From Tumebacillus permanentifrigoris (GTDB lineage: Bacteria; Bacillota; Bacilli; Tumebacillales; Tumebacillaceae), in contig NZ_QGGL01000007.1 in the NCBI RefSeq assembly GCF_003148565.1, positions 160,461-224,460 on the forward strand: a DNA stretch of 64,000 nt, written 5' to 3'. Below are positions 16,949-26,117 of the stretch, one piece after another (within the stretch, counting starts at the first letter, position 1; each line of letters starts with the position of its first letter). The notes below the pieces were generated by a model, which saw only the letters and a program-made list of their open reading frames with translations, ran no database searches and had not been told where the DNA came from. Position numbers and translations under genes: made by a program.

Positions 16949-17447
16949 TGTGTGTCACCTCTCCCACTTTTTCTGACGCGTTTTCAACGGCACGCCACTC
17001 CATCTGGAGGTACAACTCATCCTCAAATGTGATCGTGAAACCGTGTCGTGCATACAGACGGCGGGCCGGGTTGCTGGTCTGAACTTGCAAACGTAACGGC
17101 AGATCAGCGTTGCGCGCCTCTGTTTGCAAATCAACGATCAACATCCCCCCGATTCCCCGGTTGCAAAACTCAGGCAAAAGAGCAATATCAACGAGAATAA
17201 TTGCTTGACTGTTCCGAAAAATGAACAGCCGACCTGCTGGTTGCTGCTCCCAAAGGACGAGCCGATGATCTCCATCTGGGAACTGGGCGGCATAGGACAT
17301 GCGTTGTGAGTTCCATTGCATGTTGAGAAAATGGTGTTGCATCGCGTCGTCCCATCCCCATGCGAGGAGTTCCATTTTGCGCGTGCTGGCGTACAACTCA
17401 TACAAAAAGCTCTCATCGTCCGTGTGAACTGGGTTCAGTTTCAACAT
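16941..17447 (-). CDS. GNAT-family N-acetyltransferase
   Basis: 168 residues. Acetyl-CoA-binding motif region 'VDIALLPEFCNRGIGGMLI' (R-G-I-G-G loop) and the C-terminal 'NPARRLYARHGFTITFEDELYLQMEW' strand-helix are typical GNAT elements. First gene of the operon with three tail-collar proteins and overlapping the first of them. The substrate is unknown; a modifying role towards the collar proteins or their ligand is possible (inference). Confidence 0.8.
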   Translation of the reverse strand: MLKLNPVHTDDESFLYELYASTRKMELLAWGWDDAMQHHFLNMQWNSQRMSYAAQFPDGDHRLVLWEQQPAGRLFIFRNSQAIILVDIALLPEFCNRGIGGMLIVDLQTEARNADLPLRLQVQTSNPARRLYARHGFTITFEDELYLQMEWRAVENASEKVGEVTHNE

Positions 17448-17774
17448 GTGGCCCTCTGTTAGGTCGGTTGGATTTGTAATTCTTTCTAAAACAATCGAGA
17501 TATCACATCCCTTGTAATGATTATCTTATTCATAGCATTTAGATTTAGTACGAGTACCTATTATTGGAAGGTTATGTTGTCTAAGTAAAATGATTCCGTT
17601 ACACGCAACGTTTCGGTTGTTTTATGAGTAGCACGTGAATATCACTAGTGGGGGCGATAGGAGGATTTGCATCGTTTTTGGGGAATCGGCATTTCTTTTA
17701 CAATTTCATTGCAGCCGGGTGCCTGCTTCCTACCTTCTTCGAGATTTACTACCACGTATGTAGGGGGGTGCATC
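17448..17774. other. Long intergenic region upstream of the giant surface protein
   Basis: 327 bases. The promoters of the GNAT operon and of the surface protein should lie here. The surface protein frame is open back to a TTG at 17667 with AGGAGG too close (2 nt), so I do not use it. No riboswitch-like fold or further gene was recognised. Confidence 0.4.
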
Positions 17775-20700
17775 ATGGAATTTCGCCTTTTTACCCGCAA
17801 GTTCACGAATATTCTAAGTACTGTTCTCGTTTTCTTGCTCCTTTTGGTGTCCAGCGGGCTCGGGCCTTTTGTTGAACTTGCGGGTGCTGCTGGAACTTGG
17901 ACGACAAAGACAACCGGTGTGACCAATGACATCAACGGCGTTGCTTATGGAAACGGGCTCTGGATCGCAGCCGGTAGCGCGTCCGAACTCTCCAAGTCGG
18001 CCGATGGCGGCAGTACATGGACGAAGCAAGCCGTCGTGGGCGGGACGTCGTTTTATGCTGTCGTCTACACGGGAAGCCAGTGGGTGTTGGTTGGGGAATC
18101 AGGAGCGATCTTCACCTCAACGGATGGTACGAACTGGACGTCTCGTTCCTCCACCACGAGTAATACCCTGTGGGGGGTTACGTCCGGCGGTGGCAAGATT
18201 GTCGCCGTCGGGGCGAATGGCACGGTGGTCACTTCTGTGGATGGAGTGACTTGGACTTCGACGTCTCTTGGCAGCTCTACGCTTTACGCGGTCAAGTATG
18301 CGGGCGGCATGTTCCTGACTTCAGGTGGAGCCGGGAAGCTTTTTACCTCAGCCAACGGCACATCGTGGACGAATCAAGCGACCGGTACAGCAAACGATCT
18401 GAACGGGATCGCTTTTGCAAACGGCCTTTATGTTGTGGCGGGGGATAAAATTCTACTCACTTCTACTGATGGGTCTGCGTGGACGACACGGACGCTTCCG
18501 GTTGGGGCTTCTACTCAGACGCTGTACGGGGTCTCGTATGGCGGTAACAAATTCGTTGCTGTCGGTGCTGGTGATACGATTGTTTCCTCGACTGACGGGG
18601 TGACGTGGAGTCTTGAAACCTCGAGCTCTGCTGGTACGACATTGCTCGGCGCCTCAAGTGGTGGCGGGAAATGGGTCACGGTAGGAACATCTGGTTTCCT
18701 TCAAACGCAAGCCATGAGCTCGAATGCCAATCTGAGCGGATTGACGCTGAGTGCGGGAACGCTGTCTCCTGTGTTTGCGGCTGGCACAACCAGTTACACG
18801 GCAAGTGTGAGTTCTGGCACCACGAGTGTACAGGTCACACCGACGATTGCAGATGCGACCGCAACCGTTACTGTGAATGGGGCTGCTGCGATCAGTGGGA
18901 ATGCCTCTACGGTTTCCTTGAATCCGGGAGCAAACCCGATTCCGGTCGTGGTGACAGCCCAAGATGGTGTGACACAGAAAACGTACACGGTCACAGTGAC
19001 CCGTGCGGTTGCTTCTACCAACGCAAACTTGAGCAGTTTGACACTGAGTGCAGGCACTCTGTCTCCTGCGTTTGCTGCGGGTACGACCAGTTATACAGCA
19101 AGCGTTGGCAACGGTGTGTCGAGTGTGGCTGTCACGCCGACCGTGGCAGATTCCACCGCTACGGTGAAGGTCAATGGGAGTGCGGCCACGAGTGGTAGCG
19201 CATCCGCGATTCCGCTAAATGTGGGGTCGAATACGATTACGGTCCTCGTGACCGCGCAGGATGGCTCGACAACGAAATCGTACACGGTTACGGTCACTCG
19301 TGCGGCTTCGGTGAATGCGAACTTGAGCAACTTGACGATCAGTCAAGGTACGCTGTCTCCGGGGTTTGCTTCTGGGACGACGACCTATACGGCGAGCGTT
19401 GGGAACTCGGTTTCTAGCTTGGATGTCACGCCGACCGTGGCAGATTCCACCGCTACGGTGAAGGTCAATGGGAGTGCGGCCACGAGTGGTAGCGCATCCT
19501 CTATTCCGCTGAATGTGGGGTCGAATACGATTACGGTCCTCGTGACCGCTCAGGACGGCTCGACGCAGAAATCGTACACGGTTACGGTCACTCGTGCGGC
19601 TTCGGTAAATGCGAACTTGAGCAACTTGACGATCAGCCAAGGGACGCTGTCTCCGGGGTTTGCTTCTGGGACGACGAGCTATACGGCGAGCGTTGGGAAC
19701 TCGGTTTCTAGTTTGGATGTCACGCCGACCGTGGCAGATTCCACCGCTACGGTGAAGGTCAATGGGAGTGCGGCCACGAGTGGTAGCGCATCCTCTGTTC
19801 CGCTGAATGTGGGGTCGAATACGATTACGGTCCTCGTGACCGCTCAGGACGGTTCGACGCAGAAATCGTACACGGTTACGGTCACTCGTGCGGCTTCGGT
19901 GAATGCGAACTTGAGCAACTTGACGATCAGTCAAGGCACGCTGTCTCCGGGGTTTGCTTCTGAGACGACGACCTATACGGCAAGTGTAGGCAATACGGTC
20001 ACGAATCTCACCGTCACTCCGACCGTTGCTGATTCTACAGCTACTGTTGAAGTAAATGGGGTTGCAGTTACTAGTGGCAACGCATCTTCTCCGATCTCCC
20101 TGAACGTATACGAGAACACCCTCTCGGTGGTCGTCACCGCTCAGGATGGATCAACTAAACAAACCTACACTCTCACGGTCACCCGTGCTCCTTCGAGCAA
20201 CGCTGATCTCAGCAACTTGGTTCTCAGCCAAGGCACGCTGTCTCCAGACTTTGTATCGAGCACGCTGACCTATACGGCAAGCGTAGGCAATGCGGTCACG
20301 AATCTCACGGTCACTCCGACGGTTGCTGATTCCACGGCTACTGTTGAAGTAAATGGGGTTGCAGTTACTAGTGGCAACGCATCTTCTCCGATCTCCCTGA
20401 ACGTATACGAGAACACCCTCTCGGTGGTCGTCACCGCTCAGGATGGATCGACTAAACAAACCTACACTCTCACGGTCACCCGCGCTCCTTCGAGCAACGC
20501 TGATCTCAGCAACTTGGCTCTCAGCCAAGGCACGCTGTCTCCAGACTTTGCTTCGGGCACGCTGACCTATTCGGCTAGCGTAGGCAATGCGGTCACGAAT
20601 CTCACACTCACTCCGACGGTTGCTGATTCCACTGCTATTGTTAAAGTAAACGGGGTTGCCGTGACCAGTGGAAATGCCTCCGCTCCGATCTCATTGACTG

Positions 20701-23012
20701 TCGGCGAGAACACCATAAAAGTGGTCGTTACCGCTCAGGATGGCTCTACGGAACAGACCTACACCCTCACGGTCACCCGTGCTCCTTCGAGCAACACTGA
20801 TCTCAGCAACTTGGAACTCAGCCAAGGCACGCTGTCTCCAGACTTTGCTTCGGGTACGCTGACCTATACGGCAAGTGTAGGCAATGCGGTCACCGATCTC
20901 ACCGTCACTCCAACGGTTGCTGATTCCACAGCTACTGTTGAAGTAAATGGGGTTGCAGTGACTAGTGGCAACGCATCTACTCCAATCTCCCTGAACGTAT
21001 ACGAGAACACCATCTCAGTAGTCGTCACCGCTCAGGACGGATCGACTAAAAAAACCTACATCCTCACGGTCACCCGTGCTCCTTCAAGCAACGCTGATCT
21101 CAACAACTTGGCCCTGAGCCAAGGCACGCTGTCTCCAGACTTTGCTTCTGGCACACTGACCTATACGGCGAGTGTTGGCAATGCGGTCACCGATCTCACC
21201 GTCACTCCAACGGTTGCTGATTCCACAGCTACTATTGAAGTAAACGGGGTTCCAGTCACCAGTGGGAATGCCTCCGCTCCGATCTCACTGACTGTCGGCG
21301 AGAACACCATAATAGTGGTCGTCACCGCTCAGGATGGCTCGACGGAACAGACCTACACCCTCACGGTCACTCGTGCAGCGTCTTCCAACAACGACCTGAG
21401 CAATCTAACGCTCAGCCAAGGAGCACTGTCTCCGGTCTTCTCCTCTGGCACCACGAGCTACACAGCAAGCGTATCCACTGCCGTCAACCGCGTGAACATC
21501 ACGCCGACTGTGTCTGACTCGACGGCAACCGTGAAGATCGGCGGAGTCGCGATAACCAGCGGCACTCCAAGAGAGATGACGCTCAACATCGGGGCTAACC
21601 CCATCAAGATCGAAGTAAGCGCCCAAGATGGGACGACGAAAACCTACACGGTCACGATCTCTCGCGAACCGGGTACTGGTACAGGCGGCGGTGGTGGTGG
21701 CGGGACCCACCACGGACCTGTCAAAATTGAAGTAGACAATGGACCAGGTACCCCCCCTGGCACCAGCTTCAACGACGTGACGAAGTTGCTCGGCTCGCAA
21801 GTCAAGATGAGCGCCGAGATCCTCAGCAGCACCGGCCAAAAGCTGAACCTGCCTGTGATCCCGATCATCGACGACTCCTTCCAATTGAGCGGCGTGCAAG
21901 CTGGTAACTACCAACTCGTGCTCAACGTCCTCGCGCCCAACGGCGAGAAACTGGCGGGTCAAAAAGCGACGCTGATCGTCGCAAGCGATGGCAGCGCCAC
22001 GATCAAAACGGAGCTGATCGACCCCTACGGCACCGTCCGTGACTCGATCACCCACCAACCGATCGCCGGTGTGACCACCACGCTCTACTGGGCTGACACC
22101 GAACTCAACCGCGCCAAAGGCAGAACCCCTGGCACCGCAGTCACACTGCCAGAACTGCCTAGCCTAACCCCCAATCAGAACCACAATCCTCAAATCACCA
22201 CCGACAGCGGCCAATACGGCTGGATGGTCTTCCCCGATGGTGATTACTACACGATCGCGGAACGTGACGGCTACGTGGTCTTTGACAGCCGCAACGACCC
22301 CCGCGAGGAGTTGCATGGGGATTCGAGCTACATCCGCAATGGCTTGATCCACGTCGGTCAAACCACCGTGCAAATGAACTACAACATGCAAGCAAAAGTC
22401 GTCTCCTCTGGCGTCCACAACCCGTACATCTACGGCTACTCGGACGGCACGTTTGGCCCTGACCAACACATCACCCGCGCAGAACTCGCCGCCATCCTCT
22501 CTCGTACACTGCCGGATGGCACGAACTCCGCAGCCGCACCGTCCTTCCACGACCTGCAAGCTTCGCACTGGGCGTACAGCTCCATCGCGAAAGTCTGCGG
22601 TCTGAAGATCATGGTCGGCAACCCGGACGGAACCTTCCACCCAGACGACATCGTCACCCGCGCCGAGATGGCGGTCGTCATCGCAAGACTCAAACAACTT
22701 CCGACCGCACTCGATACGGACTTCACCGACATCGGCGGCCACTGGGCACAGCCGTTCATCGCCCAAGCTGAACACGGTGGCTACTTGAACGGCTATCCGG
22801 ATCACACGTACCATCCAGACCAAACCATCACGCGTGCGGAGACCGTAGTCGTCATCAACAAACTGCTAGATCGCAACGTCCAGCAAGTAAGCGGTCTCCC
22901 AAAATGGTCGGACGTATCGCCTGACTTCTGGGGCTTCCGTGCGATCATGGAAGCATCCCTGCTCCACGCCTACGACCTGCTGTCGAACGGCGTAGAGATC
23001 TGGAAACCGTAA
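17775..23012 (+). CDS. Giant surface protein: BNR-like propeller, ten cadherin-like repeats, three SLH domains
   Basis: 1745 residues from ATG 17775 (AGGGGGGTG box at 17762-17770; signal peptide 'LSTVLVFLLLLVSSGLGPF' follows). Residues about 40-315 form a YCF48/BNR-like propeller with repeats ending 'TSxDGxTWT'. Ten cadherin-like beta-sandwich repeats of about 95 residues follow ('NANLSNLTISQGTLSPGFASGT ... VLVTAQDGSTQKSYTVTVTR'). Then come a Gly-rich hinge, a carboxypeptidase-regulatory-like beta domain (about 1370-1530) and three C-terminal SLH domains ('YGYSDGTFGPDQHITRAELA', 'VGNPDGTFHPDDIVTRAEMA', 'NGYPDHTYHPDQTITRAET'). SLH domains anchor such proteins to pyruvylated cell-wall polymer. 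It is probably an adhesin or stalk-like surface protein. The repeat DNA is near-identical in places. Confidence 0.85.
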   Translation: MEFRLFTRKFTNILSTVLVFLLLLVSSGLGPFVELAGAAGTWTTKTTGVTNDINGVAYGNGLWIAAGSASELSKSADGGSTWTKQAVVGGTSFYAVVYTGSQWVLVGESGAIFTSTDGTNWTSRSSTTSNTLWGVTSGGGKIVAVGANGTVVTSVDGVTWTSTSLGSSTLYAVKYAGGMFLTSGGAGKLFTSANGTSWTNQATGTANDLNGIAFANGLYVVAGDKILLTSTDGSAWTTRTLPVGASTQTLYGVSYGGNKFVAVGAGDTIVSSTDGVTWSLETSSSAGTTLLGASSGGGKWVTVGTSGFLQTQAMSSNANLSGLTLSAGTLSPVFAAGTTSYTASVSSGTTSVQVTPTIADATATVTVNGAAAISGNASTVSLNPGANPIPVVVTAQDGVTQKTYTVTVTRAVASTNANLSSLTLSAGTLSPAFAAGTTSYTASVGNGVSSVAVTPTVADSTATVKVNGSAATSGSASAIPLNVGSNTITVLVTAQDGSTTKSYTVTVTRAASVNANLSNLTISQGTLSPGFASGTTTYTASVGNSVSSLDVTPTVADSTATVKVNGSAATSGSASSIPLNVGSNTITVLVTAQDGSTQKSYTVTVTRAASVNANLSNLTISQGTLSPGFASGTTSYTASVGNSVSSLDVTPTVADSTATVKVNGSAATSGSASSVPLNVGSNTITVLVTAQDGSTQKSYTVTVTRAASVNANLSNLTISQGTLSPGFASETTTYTASVGNTVTNLTVTPTVADSTATVEVNGVAVTSGNASSPISLNVYENTLSVVVTAQDGSTKQTYTLTVTRAPSSNADLSNLVLSQGTLSPDFVSSTLTYTASVGNAVTNLTVTPTVADSTATVEVNGVAVTSGNASSPISLNVYENTLSVVVTAQDGSTKQTYTLTVTRAPSSNADLSNLALSQGTLSPDFASGTLTYSASVGNAVTNLTLTPTVADSTAIVKVNGVAVTSGNASAPISLTVGENTIKVVVTAQDGSTEQTYTLTVTRAPSSNTDLSNLELSQGTLSPDFASGTLTYTASVGNAVTDLTVTPTVADSTATVEVNGVAVTSGNASTPISLNVYENTISVVVTAQDGSTKKTYILTVTRAPSSNADLNNLALSQGTLSPDFASGTLTYTASVGNAVTDLTVTPTVADSTATIEVNGVPVTSGNASAPISLTVGENTIIVVVTAQDGSTEQTYTLTVTRAASSNNDLSNLTLSQGALSPVFSSGTTSYTASVSTAVNRVNITPTVSDSTATVKIGGVAITSGTPREMTLNIGANPIKIEVSAQDGTTKTYTVTISREPGTGTGGGGGGGTHHGPVKIEVDNGPGTPPGTSFNDVTKLLGSQVKMSAEILSSTGQKLNLPVIPIIDDSFQLSGVQAGNYQLVLNVLAPNGEKLAGQKATLIVASDGSATIKTELIDPYGTVRDSITHQPIAGVTTTLYWADTELNRAKGRTPGTAVTLPELPSLTPNQNHNPQITTDSGQYGWMVFPDGDYYTIAERDGYVVFDSRNDPREELHGDSSYIRNGLIHVGQTTVQMNYNMQAKVVSSGVHNPYIYGYSDGTFGPDQHITRAELAAILSRTLPDGTNSAAAPSFHDLQASHWAYSSIAKVCGLKIMVGNPDGTFHPDDIVTRAEMAVVIARLKQLPTALDTDFTDIGGHWAQPFIAQAEHGGYLNGYPDHTYHPDQTITRAETVVVINKLLDRNVQQVSGLPKWSDVSPDFWGFRAIMEASLLHAYDLLSNGVEIWKP
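18720..21670 (+). repeat. Ten tandem repeats of about 290 bp encoding cadherin-like domains
   Basis: Repeats begin near 18720, 19018, 19312, 19606, 19900 and then about every 300 bases to 21380. Repeats 3 and 4 and the first part of 5 (19312-19960) are almost identical at DNA level, as are parts of repeats 5 to 9. Such runs can expand or contract by recombination and can be collapsed in short-read assembly. Confidence 0.85.
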
Positions 23013-23024
23013 AACCCGCCACAG

Positions 23025-23061
23025 CAAAAAAGCTGACCTTCTCTCGAAGGTCAGCTTTTTT
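23025..23061. terminator. Bidirectional terminator
   Basis: AGCTGACCTTC / GAAGGTCAGCT stem with A and T runs between the surface protein and the LTA synthase. Confidence 0.9.
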
Positions 23062-24901
23062 TGGTCGAAGATGGCAGTTTCTCAATATACGAGCGGGACA
23101 AGCGTTCCAGCTCCATGACCTTGTTCATCGGGTCGTGATACGCGTCCGTCCCCGCTGCACGCTGGTGCGTTTGCAGGTGGATCGTCTGCTGGTCCTCGGA
23201 ATTGTACAGCACATTATCTGACACAAACGATCCGGTCGGCAGGTAGAACAACTCGCCCAACAGGTTGTCGGGTTGGTTCAGCAGGTCTTGCCCGAAATGG
23301 ATCTGATCGCCCAGCGAGATCCCCAGCAGATTGCTGAGTGTCGGCAGCGTGTCGATCTGCCCGCCGACGCCATGTCGTACCTGCCCAGGCATCCCCGGCA
23401 CGCGCACGATCAACGGAACGTTGAGCATATCCGTCATGTCATAGATCCGCCCTAGCAGTCCATTCAGCAGGATCGAATCCGTACCACTAACCGAGTCCGC
23501 ATGAAACGCAAAGTGGTCGCCATACAGCGCGATCACCGTATTGTCCCAAAGTCCCTTCGCTTTCAGCTCGTCGAAAAATGTCCCCAGCGCTGCGTCGGTG
23601 TAATGCACTGCACGCAGATAGTCGCCGAGCATCGAATCCTTCCCCGCATACTCCGCCGAGAGCGTCAATCCGTCCGCTCCTGCTGGGATCTTGAACGGAT
23701 GGTGGCTGGAGAGCGTGACATAGTTCGCATAGAAGGGTTGCCCGCGCTGTTGTCGCTCTTGCAACAGCGCGATCGACTTGCGATACAAAACGTTGTCGCT
23801 CGCTCCCATGCTGATGACGTCTTCCTCACCAAAGTACTTTTTGTCATAGTATTGGTCGTATCCCATGTTCGGGTACATCCGGTTGCGGTTGTAAAAGCTC
23901 ACATCGTTCACATGCATCGTGAACGTGTCATACCCCGCGGCACTCAGCAGTTTCGGCAGACTCGGAAAGTCTTTGTCCTTGTAGATCGTCGACATCGCCC
24001 CGCTCTCCAACGGGTACAGCGAGGTGTTCGTGATGAACTCCGCATCGGACGTATTGCCCTGCCCGATCATGGTGTTGAAGTGGTCAAAGTACTGACTTTC
24101 TCCCAACAACTTGTTCAGGTTCGGCGTGATCTCTTGCCCGTCGACTTTCCTGCCAATCACGAAGTTCTGGAACGACTCCAGTTGGATCACGATCAAGTTC
24201 TTCCCCTGTGCGACCCCGAAGTTTGTGGCCTCGGCCGGATCGACGATGCCCTTGATCGCGTTCACCGCCTCCTGCGTGATCGGCCCCGTGTCGTACTCCT
24301 TGGTCCGCGACTCTTGGATCGCTTGGAACGCCTCCGCATTGAGCAAGCCCACGTCCTTCGCAAACTTCGACGGGTCGAGCACATCCTGCGCGCGCTTTGC
24401 AGAGATGTTATAAACAGAAACAAACAGCGACAACACCAGCACACCAGCCAGCGCTTTGCGGGAGAATTGCTCAGTTTTGAGCATCGGATTTTTCCGAATC
24501 AGCGCCAGCATGGCGACGACGATGAGGTCGAGGTACATCAACACATCGCTCGGTTCGAGCAAAACCGCGATGCTGTCCTGCACCGACCCGGCCTCGCCCA
24601 ACAGATACAGCGATTCGAACATCGGGATGCGGTGGAATTGGCGATAAAACACCAACACCCCGAGATAGACGGTGGAGAGCAGGAACGTCAGCACGAAATA
24701 GACGAACCGCTTCCCACGCCTGCACGTCAGTTCCACCACCGCAAACAGTATCAAAAACGCGCTCAACTCGACGGCCAGCACTTCCCAAAACGTCGTGTCC
24801 TCGTACATCCATCGTCGAACATGCAACGATTTGAGGATCATAAAAAGCGTGTAGAGAACAAAAGGACTTCGCAGAACCTGCAACCCGAAACGAGTCTTCA
24901 T
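23051..24901 (-). CDS. Lipoteichoic acid synthase family membrane sulfatase
   Basis: 616 residues. The N-terminus has about five membrane segments (residues 10-145), and an extracellular alkaline-phosphatase/sulfatase domain follows. Motifs: 'NLIVIQLESFQNFVIG' (metal-binding Glu), 'GQGNTSDAEFITNTSLYP' (nucleophile Thr), 'HVNDVSFYNRN', 'NYVTLSSHHPF' and 'VIALYGDHF' near the end. This matches LtaS-type enzymes, which polymerise glycerol-phosphate from phosphatidylglycerol on the outer face of the membrane. A single-gene unit with terminators on both sides. It could be one of several paralogues in the genome, including a primase-type or stress-type copy. Confidence 0.85.
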   Translation of the reverse strand: MKTRFGLQVLRSPFVLYTLFMILKSLHVRRWMYEDTTFWEVLAVELSAFLILFAVVELTCRRGKRFVYFVLTFLLSTVYLGVLVFYRQFHRIPMFESLYLLGEAGSVQDSIAVLLEPSDVLMYLDLIVVAMLALIRKNPMLKTEQFSRKALAGVLVLSLFVSVYNISAKRAQDVLDPSKFAKDVGLLNAEAFQAIQESRTKEYDTGPITQEAVNAIKGIVDPAEATNFGVAQGKNLIVIQLESFQNFVIGRKVDGQEITPNLNKLLGESQYFDHFNTMIGQGNTSDAEFITNTSLYPLESGAMSTIYKDKDFPSLPKLLSAAGYDTFTMHVNDVSFYNRNRMYPNMGYDQYYDKKYFGEEDVISMGASDNVLYRKSIALLQERQQRGQPFYANYVTLSSHHPFKIPAGADGLTLSAEYAGKDSMLGDYLRAVHYTDAALGTFFDELKAKGLWDNTVIALYGDHFAFHADSVSGTDSILLNGLLGRIYDMTDMLNVPLIVRVPGMPGQVRHGVGGQIDTLPTLSNLLGISLGDQIHFGQDLLNQPDNLLGELFYLPTGSFVSDNVLYNSEDQQTIHLQTHQRAAGTDAYHDPMNKVMELERLSRSYIEKLPSSTKKS

Positions 24902-24972
24902 CCTGGATACCTTCTTCTAGTTTTTCTCTCTAGTGTAACAAGGATGCATGACGAACATGTGTTGAATGCGCA

Positions 24973-25006
24973 CAAAAAAAAGCCCGGCCTCCCCGCCGGG
25001 CTTTTT
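24973..25006 (-). terminator. Terminator of the yitJ-monooxygenase operon
   Basis: AGCCCGGC / GCCGGGCT hairpin followed on the minus strand by a run of T. Confidence 0.85.
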
Positions 25007-25008
25007 CC

Positions 25009-26043
25009 TCATACTGTTTGTTCGATCTGCATAACCTGACGTGCGAAGCGCTCCATCTCCTCCAACTGAGGGGAGAATTGCAGCAACAACAAGTCGAGGC
25101 CCGCTGCTTCGTACTCGCGGATTTTCGCTTGGATCTGCTCCGGTGTGCCGATCAGCGTCGGGCGCAGGCCGCGATTGGAGACGCTGTAATCCTGCAGCGT
25201 GATCTGTTGCTCCAACTGCGACTTGCTGGTGAAGTCCTTGAAGCCTGCATAGCCGCTCAGGTCGCCTTTGACATCGGTGATGCGCGCAAGTTCGGCTTGC
25301 GCTTCTTCCTCTGTGTCGCGACAGATCACGTAGGCCGCCATCCCAAAGGAGGAAAACGGCGCGTGTCCAGCGTCCGCGCGACGTTTTTTCATATCGGCGA
25401 TCTTGACGCGGATTTCCTCGACCGTGCCGCCGTGCATGACATACGCGTCACAGTGTTCGGAGATCAACTGCTTGCCTCGCTCCGACTCACCACCTGCGTA
25501 GAGAATCGGATTCGGGCGCTGGACGGGTTTCGGGGAGAGTTTGGCGTTCTCCACGTTGTAGTATCGGCCTTGGAAGTTGAAGGTCTCCTCCGTCCACAAG
25601 CCCTTGAGCACCTGCACGAACTCCTCTGTGCGCTCATAGCGTTCGTCATGCTCGGCAAAATGCCCGCCGTACTGGCGCGCTTCTTCGGCCCACCACGCGG
25701 AGACGACGTTCAAGGTGAAGCGTCCGCCGGAGATCTGGTCGATGTTTGCCGCCATCTTGGCGCAGACGGCTGGGTTGTGGTAGCCAGGTCGTACCGCAGT
25801 CATGATCTCGATCTTCTCGGTGGCCGCCGCCAGAGCTGCCGCAGTGGTCCACGCTTCGAGAACGTCCTGCTCCGGGCCCTTGATATCGTTGAGGTACAAC
25901 TCAGCAATCAGCGTGGTGCTGTAGCCCCACTTCTCTGCAGCTTGGATGACGTCCTTCGCATAGTCGAACGTCGGCGGCATCTGCTCATCGTCAACATTGC
26001 GCAACCAACCACCAAAAATCGGCAACCAAAACCCGTACTTCAT
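25009..26043 (-). CDS. Flavin-dependent (LLM class) monooxygenase, SfnG/SsuD-like
   Basis: 344 residues from ATG 26043, with GGAG 7 nt upstream; the frame extends 6 codons further without its own ribosome binding site. The whole protein fits the bacterial luciferase-like fold: 'MKYGFWLPIFGGWLRNV', 'IMTAVRPGYHNPAVCAKMAANIDQISGGRFTLNVVSAWW', 'ERTEEFVQVLKGLW', 'PILYAGGESERGKQL'. It is closest in pattern to FMNH2-dependent dimethylsulfone or alkanesulfonate monooxygenases, which release sulfite from organosulfur compounds. It lies 75 nt downstream of an S-box-controlled methionine gene with no terminator between, so it is probably repressed by SAM as a sulfur-scavenging step. No flavin reductase gene is adjacent. 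Confidence 0.8.
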   Translation of the reverse strand: MKYGFWLPIFGGWLRNVDDEQMPPTFDYAKDVIQAAEKWGYSTTLIAELYLNDIKGPEQDVLEAWTTAAALAAATEKIEIMTAVRPGYHNPAVCAKMAANIDQISGGRFTLNVVSAWWAEEARQYGGHFAEHDERYERTEEFVQVLKGLWTEETFNFQGRYYNVENAKLSPKPVQRPNPILYAGGESERGKQLISEHCDAYVMHGGTVEEIRVKIADMKKRRADAGHAPFSSFGMAAYVICRDTEEEAQAELARITDVKGDLSGYAGFKDFTSKSQLEQQITLQDYSVSNRGLRPTLIGTPEQIQAKIREYEAAGLDLLLLQFSPQLEEMERFARQVMQIEQTV

Positions 26044-26117
26044 CTCTGCTCCACTCCCCATGTTGGTAAACCCGTGTATTCCGATATGAGTTTATTGTAT
26101 ACTGGATTCAGAAAAAG

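Noticed and set aside
17667..17774. N-terminal extension of the surface protein from TTG 17667
   Set aside because: AGGAGG is only 2 nt from that codon and the extension would bury the signal peptide; ATG 17775 is better placed.
18720..21670. Possible CRISPR-like regular repeats
   Set aside because: The period is about 290 bp with no unique spacers, and the repeats are in-frame cadherin-like protein domains.
23501..25039. 512-aa open frame antisense to the LTA synthase
   Set aside because: Shadow of a GC-rich gene; composition is typical of antisense frames and it crosses a terminator.
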